Assembly (NCBI RefSeq): GCF_003696305.1 | Contig: NZ_RFFK01000008.1 | Coordinates: forward strand, 143,177 to 207,176 | Source of the DNA: Pseudomonas sp. AOB-7 | Lineage (GTDB): Bacteria > Pseudomonadota > Gammaproteobacteria > Pseudomonadales > Pseudomonadaceae | Length of the DNA: 64,000 nucleotides | Direction of reading: 5' to 3' | Shown here: positions 9,599 through 22,015 of the stretch, one piece after another | Layout of the letters: every line of letters starts with the position of its first letter | Numbering within the stretch: the first letter of the stretch is position 1 | Notes under the pieces: model-generated | Databases searched by the model: none | What the model was told of the DNA's origin: nothing | What the model saw: only the letters and a program-made list of their open reading frames with translations | Translations under genes and position numbers: made by a program

Positions 9599-10045
9599 AT
9601 GAAGCTCAAAGCCCTGCTGCTGGCCTGCGCCTGCCTGACCCTGGTCGCCTGCGGCGGCGTCGATCCCGATTCGCCGCTGGGCCAGCGCCAGGCGCTGTTC
9701 AAGCAGATGCTCAAGGTCAGCGAGGACCTCGGCGGCATGCTGCGCGGGCGCATTGCCTACGACGAGGCCGGCTTTATCGCTGGCGCCGCCGAGCTGGAGC
9801 GCCTGTCGCGCCAGCCCTGGCAGCACTTTCCGCAGGTCCGCGACGACGAGCGCAGCAAGGCCACAGACGAGGTCTGGCAGCGGCAGGCGCAGTTCCAGCA
9901 GCTGGCGCGCGAGCTGGAGCAGGCCACCGCCGCCCTGGTGCAGGCCACCGCTGCGCCGCCGCTGCGCCGCGCCGCGCTGGAGCCGGCGGTGCAGCAGGTC
10001 GAGGACAGTTGCGAGGCCTGTCACCAGGCGTTTCGCGCCTACTGA
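9599..10045 (+). CDS. Cytochrome c' (c-type haem lipoprotein)
   Basis: The 148-residue protein starts MKLKALLLACACLTLVACGG, a signal peptide with a lipobox-like LVAC, so it is probably a lipid-anchored periplasmic protein. The C-terminal CEACHQAF is the single CxxCH haem site, placed near the end as in the four-helix cytochrome c' fold. The body is helical and rich in Gln/Ala/Leu. Cytochromes c' bind NO and CO, and several protect against nitrosative stress. The upstream in-frame ATG is rejected because GGAAGG precedes this one. It is downstream of the PilJ-type receptor. Confidence 0.85.
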   Translation: MKLKALLLACACLTLVACGGVDPDSPLGQRQALFKQMLKVSEDLGGMLRGRIAYDEAGFIAGAAELERLSRQPWQHFPQVRDDERSKATDEVWQRQAQFQQLARELEQATAALVQATAAPPLRRAALEPAVQQVEDSCEACHQAFRAY

Positions 10046-10426
10046 TCAGCGCGCGAGTTCGGCCTCGGCCTGTTCCAGTTCGGCGCGCGCCTCGGCCAGC
10101 TTGGCCTGGCGCTTGGCGATCTTGTCCGGATCGCCCTTGCTCAGCGCATCGCGCAGGTCCATCTCGCGCTGCTCGATCTCCTGCCGCGCCTCGTCGATCT
10201 CGGCCTGGCGCTCGGCCTGCAGGGCGCCGTCGTGGCAATGCGCTTCGACCTGCGCCAGGGCCTGTTGCAGGCCGGCCACCTGGTCAGGGTTGTGGTGCTG
10301 ACGGGCGATCTCGATCTTCTCCTGCAGGGTTTGGCGCTTGGCCGCGCAGCCGCTGACGCCGCTGTCGGCGAAGCTGAAGGCGGTGCTGGCGACCAGCAGG
10401 GCGAGCAGGCTGAGCTGACGAATCAT
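10046..10426 (-). CDS. DUF1090 family periplasmic protein
   Basis: This 126-residue protein has a cleavable signal (MIRQLSLLALLVASTAFSFA) and a mature part with Cys residues near each other (GCAAK and EAHCHDG), then long charged helices rich in Glu/Arg/Ala, as in the YqjC-like DUF1090 family. No function is established. Its TGA and the TGA of the convergent cytochrome c' gene abut in one TGATCA site, so the two coding regions touch without overlap. AAGGAC precedes the start. Confidence 0.85.
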   Translation of the reverse strand: MIRQLSLLALLVASTAFSFADSGVSGCAAKRQTLQEKIEIARQHHNPDQVAGLQQALAQVEAHCHDGALQAERQAEIDEARQEIEQREMDLRDALSKGDPDKIAKRQAKLAEARAELEQAEAELAR

Positions 10427-10536
10427 GGGCTTGTCCTTATGGCTGGGGTTTGGAGGAAGACCGCGTCGCGGCGCCGGGGTTCGCTGCGGCCGAGCCAGGA
10501 AGGCGCTGACCATGATCTGGGTCAAGGTTGCGCGCG

Positions 10537-13602
<3,066 letters not shown>

Positions 13603-14604
13603 CTATCGGTTCCTTTCTTGCCGGAGGCTGAGGGCGCTGCGCGCATCGGGTTTGGCGAAGTGCCGTAACTGAATTTGAAAGCCGTTCTTCAGGCCAATGT
13701 AGAGGCTCTCGCCGGCAACCAGGCCGGCAGCGCTGGCCCAGCGGGCCAGGTCGTCCTGTTCGAAGCCGAGCCAGAGATCGCCGCAGGCCTCCCTGGCCCA
13801 GCTCTGGTCGTGGCTGCACAGCTCGCTGAGCAGCAGGCTGCCGCCGGGCGCGACCAGCCGCGCCAGCTGGCGGAAGGCCTCGGCCGGGGTGGCGAAGTGG
13901 TGCAGCACCATGTTCAGCACCACGCAATCGGCGGCCGCTTGCTCGTCCTGCAGGGCGTCGGCCAGGCGCAGCTCGACGTTGTCCAGGCCTTCGCCGACGC
14001 AGCGCTGACGCGCCAGTTCGAGCATCGCCGGGCTGTTGTCCAGCGCCGTGACACGGGCGAAGCGGCGCGCCAGCTCGGGCAGGAAGGCGCCGTCGCCGGG
14101 GCCGATTTCCAGCGCGCTGGCGGTCGGCGCGAAGTGCAGCGCATCGAGCAGCGCCAGCAGGCTGTCGCGGTACTGCGCAAGGCTCGCGATCAGGTCCTGC
14201 TGGGCCTGGAAGCTCGCCGCCATGCGCGCGAAGAAGTCGCGGCTGACGGTGGCGCGCTGCTGGTGCACGGTGGCGATGCGTGCCTGCACTTCGCCTGGCA
14301 GCGGCAGCTCGTCGATGTCTTCCAGCAGCGCTGCATGCAGGCGGCCGCCCGGCAGCGCACGGCGGTAGAAGATCGCGTTGCCTTCGCGGCGCGTGGCCAC
14401 CAGGCCGGCCTGGGCCAGCACCTTGAGGTGGTGGCTCATGCCCGACTGGCCGATGGCGAAGATCTGCGCCAGCTCCAGCACGCCGAACGAGTCGTTGCTC
14501 AGCGCGCGCAGCACGTTCAGGCGCAGCGCATCGCCGCCGGCCTTGCACAGGGCGGCGAGCTCGTCGCAGGGGTCGAAGTCCAGCTGGGAGGCACGCAGGG
14601 TCAT
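13603..14604 (-). CDS. ArsR-type regulator fused to a SAM-dependent methyltransferase domain
   Basis: The 333-residue protein has an N-terminal winged-helix ArsR domain (about 20-90) with LELAQIFAIGQSGMSHHLKVLAQAGLV and REGNAIFYRR, without the usual metal-binding Cys cluster. A class I methyltransferase domain follows from about 135, with ALEIGPGDGAFLPELARR as SAM motif I and VLNMVLHHFATPAEA. The start chosen (MTLRASQLDFDP) matches the usual Pseudomonas form, although an in-frame ATG lies 30 bases upstream and the ribosome-binding site is weak. Coupling to metK and the palindrome upstream suggest it senses SAM or SAH and represses its own operon, comparable in role to SahR. That role is inference. 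Confidence 0.85.
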   Translation of the reverse strand: MTLRASQLDFDPCDELAALCKAGGDALRLNVLRALSNDSFGVLELAQIFAIGQSGMSHHLKVLAQAGLVATRREGNAIFYRRALPGGRLHAALLEDIDELPLPGEVQARIATVHQQRATVSRDFFARMAASFQAQQDLIASLAQYRDSLLALLDALHFAPTASALEIGPGDGAFLPELARRFARVTALDNSPAMLELARQRCVGEGLDNVELRLADALQDEQAAADCVVLNMVLHHFATPAEAFRQLARLVAPGGSLLLSELCSHDQSWAREACGDLWLGFEQDDLARWASAAGLVAGESLYIGLKNGFQIQLRHFAKPDARSALSLRQERNR

Positions 14605-14642
14605 GGTGGCGCAGTCTAGTCGGTCATTTTTCATCCAGCAAC

Positions 14643-14670
14643 AGCAATATCAAAAAGTTTTGATATTGCT
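14643..14670. promoter_or_regulatory. Perfect 13-bp palindrome, probable ArsR-type operator
   Basis: Arms AGCAATATCAAAA and TTTTGATATTGCT are perfect reverse complements around an AG centre, 39 bases upstream of the regulator's ATG. The AT-rich 12-2-12 style fits ArsR-family operators, and it stands out from the GC-rich surroundings. It lacks a T-run after the stem, so a terminator for the upstream lysR gene is less likely. Confidence 0.75.
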
Positions 14671-14677
14671 CGAGGGC

Positions 14678-15559
14678 TCATTCCGGCGCTTCGCTCAGCG
14701 CCAGGAAGGCCGCCGGCGCCGGGCTCAGGCTGGCGCCGGGACGCCACAGCACATGCAGCTCGCGCTCGATCTGCAGGTCGGCTACCGCCAGGCGGCGCAG
14801 CTCGCCGCTGGCCAGCTCGCGTTCGACCACCCGTTGCGACAGCCAGGCGATGCCCTGACCGTCGGCGAGCAGGCGCTTGAGCGCCTCGGTGCTGCCGATG
14901 GCCATGCCGGCGCGCGGTTCCAGACCGTGGGCCCGGTAGGCCTGCTCGACGCTGGCGCGCGCGCCCGAGCCGGGTTCGCGCATATACAGCGGGTAGGCCT
15001 GCAGGTCCGCCGCCTGCAGCCGCTCGACCCCGGCCAGTGGATGCCGCGGTGCCACCACCGGCAACAGCGCGTCGCGCGCCAGCAGGCGGTGATCGTAATC
15101 GGCTCGGGCGAAGGGGCCTTCGACGAAGCCCAGGCTGATCCGGCCCTCGTCGAGCTGGCGGGTCACCGCCTCGGTGTTGCTCACCTCCAGGCCGACGAAG
15201 ATCTGCGGGTGCAGCGCGCGGAAGCGGTTGATCAACGGCGGTAGCAGGTAGGCGCCGAGGGTGGCGCTGGCGCCCAGGTGCAGCTCGCCCTGTTCCAGCT
15301 GGGCGAAGTCGCGCAGGTCGCGCTCGGCCGCCTGCTCCAGGGCGAAGATGCGCCGCGCGTAGTCGTGCAGGCGCCGGCCGCCTTCGGTCAGGCGCACGCC
15401 GCGGGCCTGGCGGTCGAACAGGCGCAGCTCGAGGCTGGCCTCCAGGTCGCGGATCTCGCGGGTCACCGCCGGCTGGCTGATATGCAGGCGCGCGGCGCCG
15501 GCGCTGATGCTGCCGGCCTCGGCCACGACGAGAAAGACCTTGAGGTGATGCAGGTTCAC
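14678..15559 (-). CDS. LysR family transcriptional regulator
   Basis: The 293-residue protein starts with MNLHHLKVFLVVAEAGSISA and the helix-turn-helix ARLHISQPAVTREIRDLEASLELRLFDR (segments, about 20-50). A CbbR/CysB-like effector domain follows, with LGASATLGAYLLPPLINRF and a substrate-pocket VSNTEAVTRQL. It is transcribed divergently from the TDT-family transporter gene 115 bases away, the usual LysR arrangement, so that transporter is its likely target. The shared gap is AT-rich and contains a GCAT-N7-ATGC dyad that could be a LysR site. The effector is unknown. Confidence 0.9.
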   Translation of the reverse strand: MNLHHLKVFLVVAEAGSISAGAARLHISQPAVTREIRDLEASLELRLFDRQARGVRLTEGGRRLHDYARRIFALEQAAERDLRDFAQLEQGELHLGASATLGAYLLPPLINRFRALHPQIFVGLEVSNTEAVTRQLDEGRISLGFVEGPFARADYDHRLLARDALLPVVAPRHPLAGVERLQAADLQAYPLYMREPGSGARASVEQAYRAHGLEPRAGMAIGSTEALKRLLADGQGIAWLSQRVVERELASGELRRLAVADLQIERELHVLWRPGASLSPAPAAFLALSEAPE

Positions 15560-15674
15560 GCGGTCTACCTATAAATGGAAGGCATGCAAAAGATGCTGAA
15601 TATGTATTTTTAATATGGCAGCTGCGGCCCTAGGCTGACCACCCCTTCAGCCATGCCACGGGATCACCCGATTC

Positions 15675-16829
15675 ATGCCGCGCCCCTTCAGTCGTCTGCC
15701 CGAACCGCTCGCCTTTATCCGCCACTTCACCCCCAACTGGTTCGCCATGACCATGGGCACCGGCGTGCTGGCGCTGGTGCTGGCCCATCTGCCGTGGCAG
15801 CTGCCGGGCCTGTATGCGCTGGCCGAAGGGTTGTGGCTATTCGGCGTGGCGCTGTTCGCGCTGTTTAGCCTGCTGTTTGTGCTGCGCCTGGCGCTGTTTC
15901 GCGAGACGCTCTGGCCGATGCTGCTGCACCCGGTGCAGTCGATGTTCCTCGGCGCCATTCCCATGGGCCTGGCGGTGCTGCTCAAGGGCCTGCTGCTGTT
16001 CGGCGTGCCGCGCTGGGGCGAGGCCGTCTATGCGCTGGCGCATGCCCTGTGGTGGCTGGACGCCGCGTTGGCGCTGCTCGGCGCGCTGCTGGTGCCCTAC
16101 CTGATGTTCACCCGGCAGAACCACGCGCTGGAGAAACTCACCGCCGTCTGGCTGCTGCCCATAGTCGCGCCGGAGGTGGCCGCCAGCACCACCGGCTCGC
16201 TGGCGCCGCACCTCTCTGCCGCGGACGCGCAGCAACTGCTGGTGGCCGGCTTCGTGCTCTGGGGGCTGTCGCTGTCGCTGGCCTTCTCGCTGATCACCCT
16301 GGTGCTGCTGCGCCTGGCCCTGCACAAGCTGCCGGACACCGATTTCGCCGCCACCAGCTGGCTGCCGCTGGGGCCGCTGGCCACCGGCTGCCTCGGTCTG
16401 CTGAGCATGGGCCAGGCGGCGCCGGCGGCCTTCGCCGGCACGCCGCTGGCCGGCGCCGCCGAGCTGGCGCGCGACCTCGGCCTGCTCGGCGGCCTGGCGC
16501 TGTGGGGCGCCGGGCTCTGGTGGCTGGTGATCGCCAGCCTGTTCACCCGTCACTACATCCGCGACAACATGCCGTTCAACCTCGGCTGGTGGGGCTTCAC
16601 CTTCCCGTTGGGGGTGTTCACCCTGGCCACCTTCGAGCTGCAGGCGCTGACCGGCCTGGCCTTTTTCGCCCTGATCGGCCTGGTGCTGACGGTGCAACTG
16701 AGCGCGGTCTGGTCGCTGGTGTTGAGTCGCACCCTGGCCGGCGTCTGGCACGGCGAACTGTTCCAGGCGCCCTGTCTGAGTGGTCCGGGCAGCCCGGCGG
16801 TGAGCGTATTGAGCGAGCAGGCGGGCTGA
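15675..16829 (+). CDS. TDT family transporter (TehA/SLAC1/SSU1-like)
   Basis: The 384-residue protein has about ten hydrophobic segments. The first, FTPNWFAMTMGTGVLALVLA, and the later FNLGWWGFTFPLGVFTLATFE are hallmark sequences of the tellurite-resistance/dicarboxylate (TDT) family, which includes malate permeases, SSU1-type sulfite exporters and SLAC1-like anion channels. It should export or conduct a small anion across the inner membrane; sulfite or a dicarboxylate are the best guesses. The divergent LysR gene probably controls it. Confidence 0.85.
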   Translation: MPRPFSRLPEPLAFIRHFTPNWFAMTMGTGVLALVLAHLPWQLPGLYALAEGLWLFGVALFALFSLLFVLRLALFRETLWPMLLHPVQSMFLGAIPMGLAVLLKGLLLFGVPRWGEAVYALAHALWWLDAALALLGALLVPYLMFTRQNHALEKLTAVWLLPIVAPEVAASTTGSLAPHLSAADAQQLLVAGFVLWGLSLSLAFSLITLVLLRLALHKLPDTDFAATSWLPLGPLATGCLGLLSMGQAAPAAFAGTPLAGAAELARDLGLLGGLALWGAGLWWLVIASLFTRHYIRDNMPFNLGWWGFTFPLGVFTLATFELQALTGLAFFALIGLVLTVQLSAVWSLVLSRTLAGVWHGELFQAPCLSGPGSPAVSVLSEQAG

Positions 16830-16876
16830 TTCGGCGCGATCTGCGACCATCTGTCATTGCCCCGCGGGGGCCGGCT

Positions 16877-16903
16877 GGGCGAAAATGGCCGCCTTTTTCG
16901 CCC
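16877..16903. other. Inverted repeat in the tkt leader
   Basis: Nine-bp arms GGGCGAAAA / TTTTCGCCC enclose a 9-base loop, 40 bases before the tkt ATG. It could form a leader hairpin or an operator. T residues lie within the stem rather than after it, so termination is not the obvious role. Confidence 0.5.
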
Positions 16904-16942
16904 CTTCATCAAGAAGCAGCCCCCCCGTAGGAGATTTGAGCG

Positions 16943-18943
16943 ATGCCCAGCCGTCGTGAGCGAGCCAATGCCATCCGTGCCCTGAGCATGGATGCCGTGC
17001 AGAAAGCCAACAGCGGCCACCCCGGTGCCCCCATGGGCATGGCGGACATCGCCGAAGTGCTGTGGCGCGACTACCTCAAGCACAACCCGAGCAACCCGAA
17101 TTTCGCCGACCGCGACCGCTTCGTGCTGTCCAACGGCCATGGTTCGATGCTGATCTACTCGCTGCTGCACCTGACCGGCTACGACCTCGGCATCGAGGAC
17201 CTCAAGCAGTTCCGCCAGCTGCACAGCCGCACCCCGGGCCACCCGGAATACGGCTACACCCCGGGCGTGGAAACCACCACCGGCCCGCTCGGCCAGGGCA
17301 TCGCCAACGCCGTCGGCTTCGCCATCGCCGAGAAGGTGCTGGGCGCGCAGTTCAACCGCGACGGCCACCAGATCGTCGACCACTTCACCTACGCCTTCCT
17401 CGGCGACGGCTGCATGATGGAAGGCATCAGCCATGAAGTCTGCTCGCTGGCCGGCACCCTGGGCCTGGGCAAGCTGATCGCCTTCTACGACGACAACGGC
17501 ATCTCCATCGACGGCGAGGTCGAGGGCTGGTTCACCGACGACACGCCCAAGCGCTTCGAGGCCTACGGCTGGCAGGTGATCCGCAACGTCGACGGCCACG
17601 ACGCCGAAGAGATCAAGATGGCCATCGACACCGCGCGCAAGAGCGCGGACCAGCCGACCCTGATCTGCTGCAAGACCACCATCGGCTTCGGCTCGCCGAA
17701 CAAGCAGGGCAAGGAGGAGTGCCACGGCGCGCCGCTGGGCAATGACGAGATCGCCCTGACCCGCGCCGCCCTGGGCTGGAACCATGGCCCCTTCGAAATC
17801 CCGGCGGAGATCTATGCCGAGTGGGACGCCAAGGAAGCCGGCGCCGCCGCCGAGGCCGCCTGGAACGAGAAGTTCGCGGCCTACGCCGCCGCCCATCCTG
17901 AGCTGGCTGCCGAGTTCAAGCGCCGCATCGCTGGCGAGCTGCCGGCCGATTTCGCCGCCAAAGCCGCCGCCTATATCAAGGACGTCGCCGAGAAGGGCGA
18001 GACCATCGCCAGCCGCAAGGCCAGTCAGAACGCGCTGAACGCCTTCGGCCCGCTGCTGCCGGAATTTCTCGGCGGCTCGGCCGACCTGGCCGGCTCCAAC
18101 CTGACCCTGTGGAAGGGCTGCAAGGGCGTCACCGCCGAGGACGCTTCGGGCAACTACCTGTTCTACGGCGTGCGCGAGTTCGGCATGAGCGCGATCATGA
18201 ACGGCATCGCCCTGCACGGCGGCTTCGTGCCCTACGGCGCGACCTTCCTGATCTTCATGGAATACGCCCGTAACGCCGTGCGCATGTCGGCGCTGATGAA
18301 GCAGCGCGTGCTCTATGTCTTTACCCACGACTCCATCGGCCTGGGCGAAGACGGCCCGACTCACCAGCCGATCGAGCAGCTGGCCAGCCTGCGTGGCACG
18401 CCGAACCTGGACACCTGGCGCCCCTGCGACGCGGTGGAATCCGCCGTGGCCTGGAAGCACGCCATCGAGCGTAATGACGGCCCGTCCGCGCTGATCTTCA
18501 GCCGCCAGAACCTGCCGCACCAGGCGCGCGATGCCCAGCAGCTGGGCGATATCGCCCGTGGTGGCTACGTGCTGAAAGACTGCAGCGGCGAGCCGGAACT
18601 GATCCTGATCGCCACCGGCTCCGAGGTTGGCCTGGCCATGCAGGCCGCGGCCAAGCTGCAGGAGCAGGGCCGCCAGGTGCGCGTGGTGTCGATGCCGTCG
18701 ACCAGCGTGTTCGACCAGCAGGACGCCGCCTACAAGCAGGCCGTGCTGCCGCTGCAGGTCGGCGCGCGCATCGCCATCGAGGCCTCGCACGCCGACTACT
18801 GGTACAAGTACGTCGGCCTGGAAGGTCGCATCATCGGCATGGCCAGCTTCGGCGAGTCGGCGCCGGCGCCGGCGCTGTTCGAGCACTTCGGCTTCACCGT
18901 CGAGAACATCCTCGCCACCGCCGACGAGCTGCTGGACGCGTAG
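16943..18943 (+). CDS. tktA: Transketolase
   Basis: The enzyme moves two-carbon ketol units between sugar phosphates in the pentose phosphate pathway using thiamine diphosphate. The 666-residue length is standard. Visible motifs are [17 protein letters not shown] near the N-terminus, the cofactor motif beginning [13 protein letters not shown], the [17 protein letters not shown] segment with the catalytic Glu, and a C-terminal domain ending in [14 protein letters not shown] precedes the ATG. It opens the tkt-epd-pgk-fba array. Its TAG stop codon is the start of an intergenic palindromic repeat. Confidence 0.97.
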   Translation: MPSRRERANAIRALSMDAVQKANSGHPGAPMGMADIAEVLWRDYLKHNPSNPNFADRDRFVLSNGHGSMLIYSLLHLTGYDLGIEDLKQFRQLHSRTPGHPEYGYTPGVETTTGPLGQGIANAVGFAIAEKVLGAQFNRDGHQIVDHFTYAFLGDGCMMEGISHEVCSLAGTLGLGKLIAFYDDNGISIDGEVEGWFTDDTPKRFEAYGWQVIRNVDGHDAEEIKMAIDTARKSADQPTLICCKTTIGFGSPNKQGKEECHGAPLGNDEIALTRAALGWNHGPFEIPAEIYAEWDAKEAGAAAEAAWNEKFAAYAAAHPELAAEFKRRIAGELPADFAAKAAAYIKDVAEKGETIASRKASQNALNAFGPLLPEFLGGSADLAGSNLTLWKGCKGVTAEDASGNYLFYGVREFGMSAIMNGIALHGGFVPYGATFLIFMEYARNAVRMSALMKQRVLYVFTHDSIGLGEDGPTHQPIEQLASLRGTPNLDTWRPCDAVESAVAWKHAIERNDGPSALIFSRQNLPHQARDAQQLGDIARGGYVLKDCSGEPELILIATGSEVGLAMQAAAKLQEQGRQVRVVSMPSTSVFDQQDAAYKQAVLPLQVGARIAIEASHADYWYKYVGLEGRIIGMASFGESAPAPALFEHFGFTVENILATADELLDA

Positions 18944-19012
18944 GATGGCTTGAGCGACGCGATACCCATCGATCTGCCGTGATGGGTATCGCAGGCTCAA
19001 CCCTTCCTGCGG
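18940..19012. repeat. Palindromic repeat, GTAGGATGG class, overlapping the tkt stop codon
   Basis: It begins with GTAGGATGGCTTGAGC, contains a perfect 12-bp dyad (GCGATACCCATC / GATGGGTATCGC, 10-base loop) and closes with GGCTCAACCCTTCCTGC. The TAG at its left edge serves as the tkt stop. The strong stem could also reduce read-through into epd, but there is no T-run. Confidence 0.75.
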
Positions 19013-19034
19013 TCGCCATCCATTCGAGATCGCC

Positions 19035-20102
19035 ATGTCCCATCGCCCCTACCGCGTCGCCCTCAATGGCTATGGCCGCATCGGCCGCTGCGTGCTGCGC
19101 GCCTTGCACGAGCGCGGCGCCGGGGCGGGCCTGGAGATAGTCGCGCTGAACGACCTGGCCGATCAGGCCAGCATCGAATACCTGACCCGCTTCGACTCCA
19201 CCCACGGGCGTTTTCCCGGCGAGGTCAGGGTCGACGGTGACTGCCTGCATATCAACGGCGACTGCGTGAAGGTGCTGCGCCAGAGCGAGCCCGAGGCCGT
19301 CGACTGGGCGGCGCTGGATATCGACCTGCTGCTGGAGTGCTCCGGCGCCTACCACAGCCGCGCCGACGGCCAGCGCTTCCTCGACGCCGGCGCGCCGCGG
19401 GTGCTGTTCTCCCAGCCCATGGCCGGCGAGGCCGATATCGACGCCACCGTGGTCTACGGGGTCAACCAGGCCTGCCTGACGGGCGCCGAGCGACTGGTGT
19501 CCAACGCCTCCTGCACCACCAACTGCGGCGTGCCGCTGCTCAAGTTGTTGAACGAGGCGGTGGGGCTGGAGTACGTCTCCATCACCACCATCCACTCGGC
19601 GATGAACGACCAACCGGTGATCGACGCCTACCACCACGAAGACCTGCGCCGCACGCGCTCGGCCTTCCAGTCGGTGATCCCGGTGTCCACCGGGCTGGCG
19701 CGAGGCATCGAGCGTCTGCTGCCGGAGCTGAGCGGGCGTATCCAGGCCAAGGCCATCCGGGTGCCGACGGTCAACGTCTCCTGCCTCGACATCACCCTGC
19801 AGACCGCCCGCGATACCAGTGCCGCCGAGATCAACCGGGTGCTGCGTCAGGCGGCGGAAAGTGGCCCGCTCAAGGGGCTGCTGGCCTACACCGAGCTGCC
19901 GCACGCCAGCTGCGATTTCAACCACGACCCGCACTCGGCCATAGTCGACGGCAGCCAGACCCGTGTGTCCGGCCCGCGCCTGGTCAACCTGCTGGCCTGG
20001 TTCGACAACGAGTGGGGCTTCGCCAACCGCATGCTCGATGTCGCCGAACATTTTCTCGCTGTATCCACTTCCTCCGTACAACCAGCCCCCGTGAAGGACT
20101 GA
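19035..20102 (+). CDS. epd: D-erythrose-4-phosphate / glyceraldehyde-3-phosphate dehydrogenase
   Basis: The 355-residue protein is of the GAPDH fold: [14 protein letters not shown] binds NAD, catalytic Cys160 lies in SNASCTTNC, and the C-terminal [14 protein letters not shown] is conserved. Its place between tkt and pgk is the classic position of epd, whose product oxidises erythrose 4-phosphate for pyridoxal phosphate synthesis. Sequence alone does not separate Epd from a GAPDH activity, and the order is also compatible with glycolytic GapB-like use. The gene ends 4 bases before pgk, suggesting co-transcription. Confidence 0.88.
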   Translation: MSHRPYRVALNGYGRIGRCVLRALHERGAGAGLEIVALNDLADQASIEYLTRFDSTHGRFPGEVRVDGDCLHINGDCVKVLRQSEPEAVDWAALDIDLLLECSGAYHSRADGQRFLDAGAPRVLFSQPMAGEADIDATVVYGVNQACLTGAERLVSNASCTTNCGVPLLKLLNEAVGLEYVSITTIHSAMNDQPVIDAYHHEDLRRTRSAFQSVIPVSTGLARGIERLLPELSGRIQAKAIRVPTVNVSCLDITLQTARDTSAAEINRVLRQAAESGPLKGLLAYTELPHASCDFNHDPHSAIVDGSQTRVSGPRLVNLLAWFDNEWGFANRMLDVAEHFLAVSTSSVQPAPVKD

Positions 20103-20106
20103 TGCC

Positions 20107-21267
20107 ATGACCGTTCTGAAGATGACCGACCTCGACCTCGCCGGTAAGCGCGTGCTGATCCGCGAAGACCTCAACGTCCCGGTGAAGGACGGCGTGGTCA
20201 AGAGCGATGCGCGCATCCTCGCCGCCCTGCCGACCATCAAGCTGGCGCTGGAAAAGGGCGCGGCGGTGCTGGTCTGCTCGCACCTGGGCCGGCCGGAAGA
20301 GGGCGTGTACAGCGAGCAAGACAGCCTGGCGCCGGTCGCCGCCTACCTGAGCCAGGCGCTCGGCCGCGAAGTGCCGCTGGTCAAGGACTACCTCGGCGGT
20401 GTCGAGGTCAAGGCCGGTGAGCTGGTGCTGCTGGAGAACGTGCGCTTCAACAAGGGCGAGAAGAAGAGCAGCGACGAGCTGGCGCAGCAGTACGCGGCGC
20501 TGTGCGACGTGTTCGTGATGGACGCCTTCGGCACCGCCCACCGCGCCCAGGGCTCGACCCACGGCGTGGCCAAGTTCGCCAAGGTCGCCTGCGCCGGCCC
20601 CCTGCTGGCCGCCGAGCTGGACGCCCTGGGCAAGGCCCTGGACAAGCCGGCCCGCCCAATGCTGGCCATCGTCGCCGGCTCCAAGGTGTCGACCAAGCTG
20701 GACGTGCTCAACTCCCTGGCCGACATCTGCGACTCGCTGATCGTCGGCGGCGGCATCGCCAACACCTTCCTCGCCGCGGCCGGCCTGCCGGTGGGCAAGT
20801 CGCTGTACGAGGCCGACCTGGTCGACACCGCCCGCGCCATCGCCGCCAAGGTCAGCGTGCCGCTGCCGGTGGACGTGGTGGTGGCCAAGGAATTCGCCGA
20901 ATCGGCCTCCGCCACCGTCAAGGCGGTCAAGGACGTGGCGGAGGACGACATGATCCTCGACATCGGCCCGCAGACCGCGGCGATGTTCGCCGAGATGCTC
21001 AAGGCCTCGCAGACCATCCTGTGGAACGGCCCGGTCGGCGTGTTCGAGTTCGACCAGTTCGGCAACGGTACCAAGGCCCTGGCCCTGGCCATCGCCGAGA
21101 GCCCGGCGTTCTCCATCGCCGGCGGCGGCGACACCCTGGCGGCCATCGACAAGTACGGCGTGGCCGAGCAGATCTCCTACATCTCCACCGGCGGCGGTGC
21201 CTTCCTCGAATTCGTCGAGGGCAAGGTGCTGCCGGCCGTGGAAGTGCTGGAGCAGCGCGCGGAGTAA
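20107..21267 (+). CDS. pgk: Phosphoglycerate kinase
   Basis: Pgk transfers phosphate from 1,3-bisphosphoglycerate to ADP. The 386-residue product has the N-terminal signature [16 protein letters not shown], the substrate region [21 protein letters not shown], and the nucleotide-binding [13 protein letters not shown] and GGGDTLAAI. It follows epd after 4 bases. No terminator is obvious after it, so transcription may continue into the two small lipoprotein genes. Confidence 0.97.
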   Translation: MTVLKMTDLDLAGKRVLIREDLNVPVKDGVVKSDARILAALPTIKLALEKGAAVLVCSHLGRPEEGVYSEQDSLAPVAAYLSQALGREVPLVKDYLGGVEVKAGELVLLENVRFNKGEKKSSDELAQQYAALCDVFVMDAFGTAHRAQGSTHGVAKFAKVACAGPLLAAELDALGKALDKPARPMLAIVAGSKVSTKLDVLNSLADICDSLIVGGGIANTFLAAAGLPVGKSLYEADLVDTARAIAAKVSVPLPVDVVVAKEFAESASATVKAVKDVAEDDMILDIGPQTAAMFAEMLKASQTILWNGPVGVFEFDQFGNGTKALALAIAESPAFSIAGGGDTLAAIDKYGVAEQISYISTGGGAFLEFVEGKVLPAVEVLEQRAE

Positions 21268-21335
21268 ACCGAATTAAACCCTGGCGTGATCGGGCGGTCT
21301 GTTACAACTGGAACAAGCGCACAAGGAGTCACGCC

Positions 21336-21521
21336 ATGGTCAAGCTAGCCGCGTTGGGCATCATCGGGATTTTCCTGGCCGGCTGTGCCGGTGGACGGGA
21401 GCAGGCCTGCGAGGTGTTCAGCCCGGCGCCGATCGACCTGCCGACCACCCAGGACGATCGGCGCATCGAAGGGCAAAGCAGTGGCGACCCTACCGGCACG
21501 GTGCCGGAGCAGCGCTGCTGA
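21336..21521 (+). CDS. Small lipoprotein of unknown function
   Basis: The 61-residue product starts MVKLAALGIIGIFLAGCAGG, a clear lipoprotein signal with lipobox LAGC. The mature part is only about 45 residues, has no domain I recognise, and contains two further Cys residues (QACEV and the C-terminal RC). AAGGAG stands 8 bases before the ATG. It sits between pgk and an MliC-like lipoprotein gene, in the same direction. The function is unknown. Confidence 0.8.
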   Translation: MVKLAALGIIGIFLAGCAGGREQACEVFSPAPIDLPTTQDDRRIEGQSSGDPTGTVPEQRC

Positions 21522-21534
21522 CAGGGAGCGATAA

Positions 21535-21855
21535 ATGGATACGAGGATTCTTGCCGCGCTGGCGGCCGTGGCACTGGCGGGGTGCAGCAGCCAGTCGCAG
21601 GCGCCGGATCAGTGGACCCGCTGGGTCTGCGACAGCCAGGCCGAGCTGCAGTGGCGCTTCGCCGATGGCGGCTACGATCAGATCGACCTGCGCCTGGGCG
21701 GCGACGATATCGTCTACCGCCTGACTCAGGAACCGGCGGCCTCGGGCGCCTTGTACAGCGACGGGCGGCTGTCCTTCCACACCAAGGGCGAGGAAGGCCT
21801 GGTCTACTGGACCGCGACCGACGACCTGATCGGCCGCGGCTGCAAGGCGCCCTGA
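21535..21855 (+). CDS. MliC-like lysozyme-inhibitor lipoprotein
   Basis: The 106-residue protein has a lipoprotein signal (VALAGCSS) and then a compact domain: WVCDSQAELQWRF, the conserved SGALYSDGRLSFHTKGEEGLVYW, and a final GC. The SGA.Y..G...F..KG..A/G pattern with paired Cys residues matches MliC/PliC inhibitors of C-type lysozyme, which sit in the outer membrane or periplasm and block host lysozyme. It is slightly shorter than some family members. The start is 13 bases after the preceding lipoprotein gene, with GGGAGCG before the ATG. Confidence 0.8.
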   Translation: MDTRILAALAAVALAGCSSQSQAPDQWTRWVCDSQAELQWRFADGGYDQIDLRLGGDDIVYRLTQEPAASGALYSDGRLSFHTKGEEGLVYWTATDDLIGRGCKAP

Positions 21856-21856
21856 G

Positions 21857-21882
21857 GTATAGCCCGGATACAATCCGGGGCA
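21857..21882. repeat. CCCGGAT-class palindrome upstream of fba
   Basis: It reads TATAGCCCGGAT-ACA-ATCCGGGGCA, the same core as the element at 177-201. It is followed by a tract of short GCCCCGG/CCGGGGC units up to about 21930. It lies in the 160-base gap before fba. Confidence 0.7.
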
Positions 21883-22015
21883 TGGAAATGACTAGCCCCG
21901 GCAGAGCCGGGGGCGGAGCCGGGGACGACCCCCTGTCCCGCGAAACTTGAACAACGCCGGCCCCTGCGGCAGGCTTGCACGATTAACGACCTCCAAACCG
22001 GGAGACAGGAACACC

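Noticed and set aside
10043..10048. TGATCA at the join of the cytochrome c' and DUF1090 genes as a regulatory site
   Set aside because: It is simply the two convergent stop codons back to back; noted as a curiosity with no regulatory evidence.
14643..14670. Palindrome as the terminator of the lysR gene
   Set aside because: No T-run follows on the minus strand and the arms are AT-rich; its symmetry and position before the ArsR-type gene fit an operator better.
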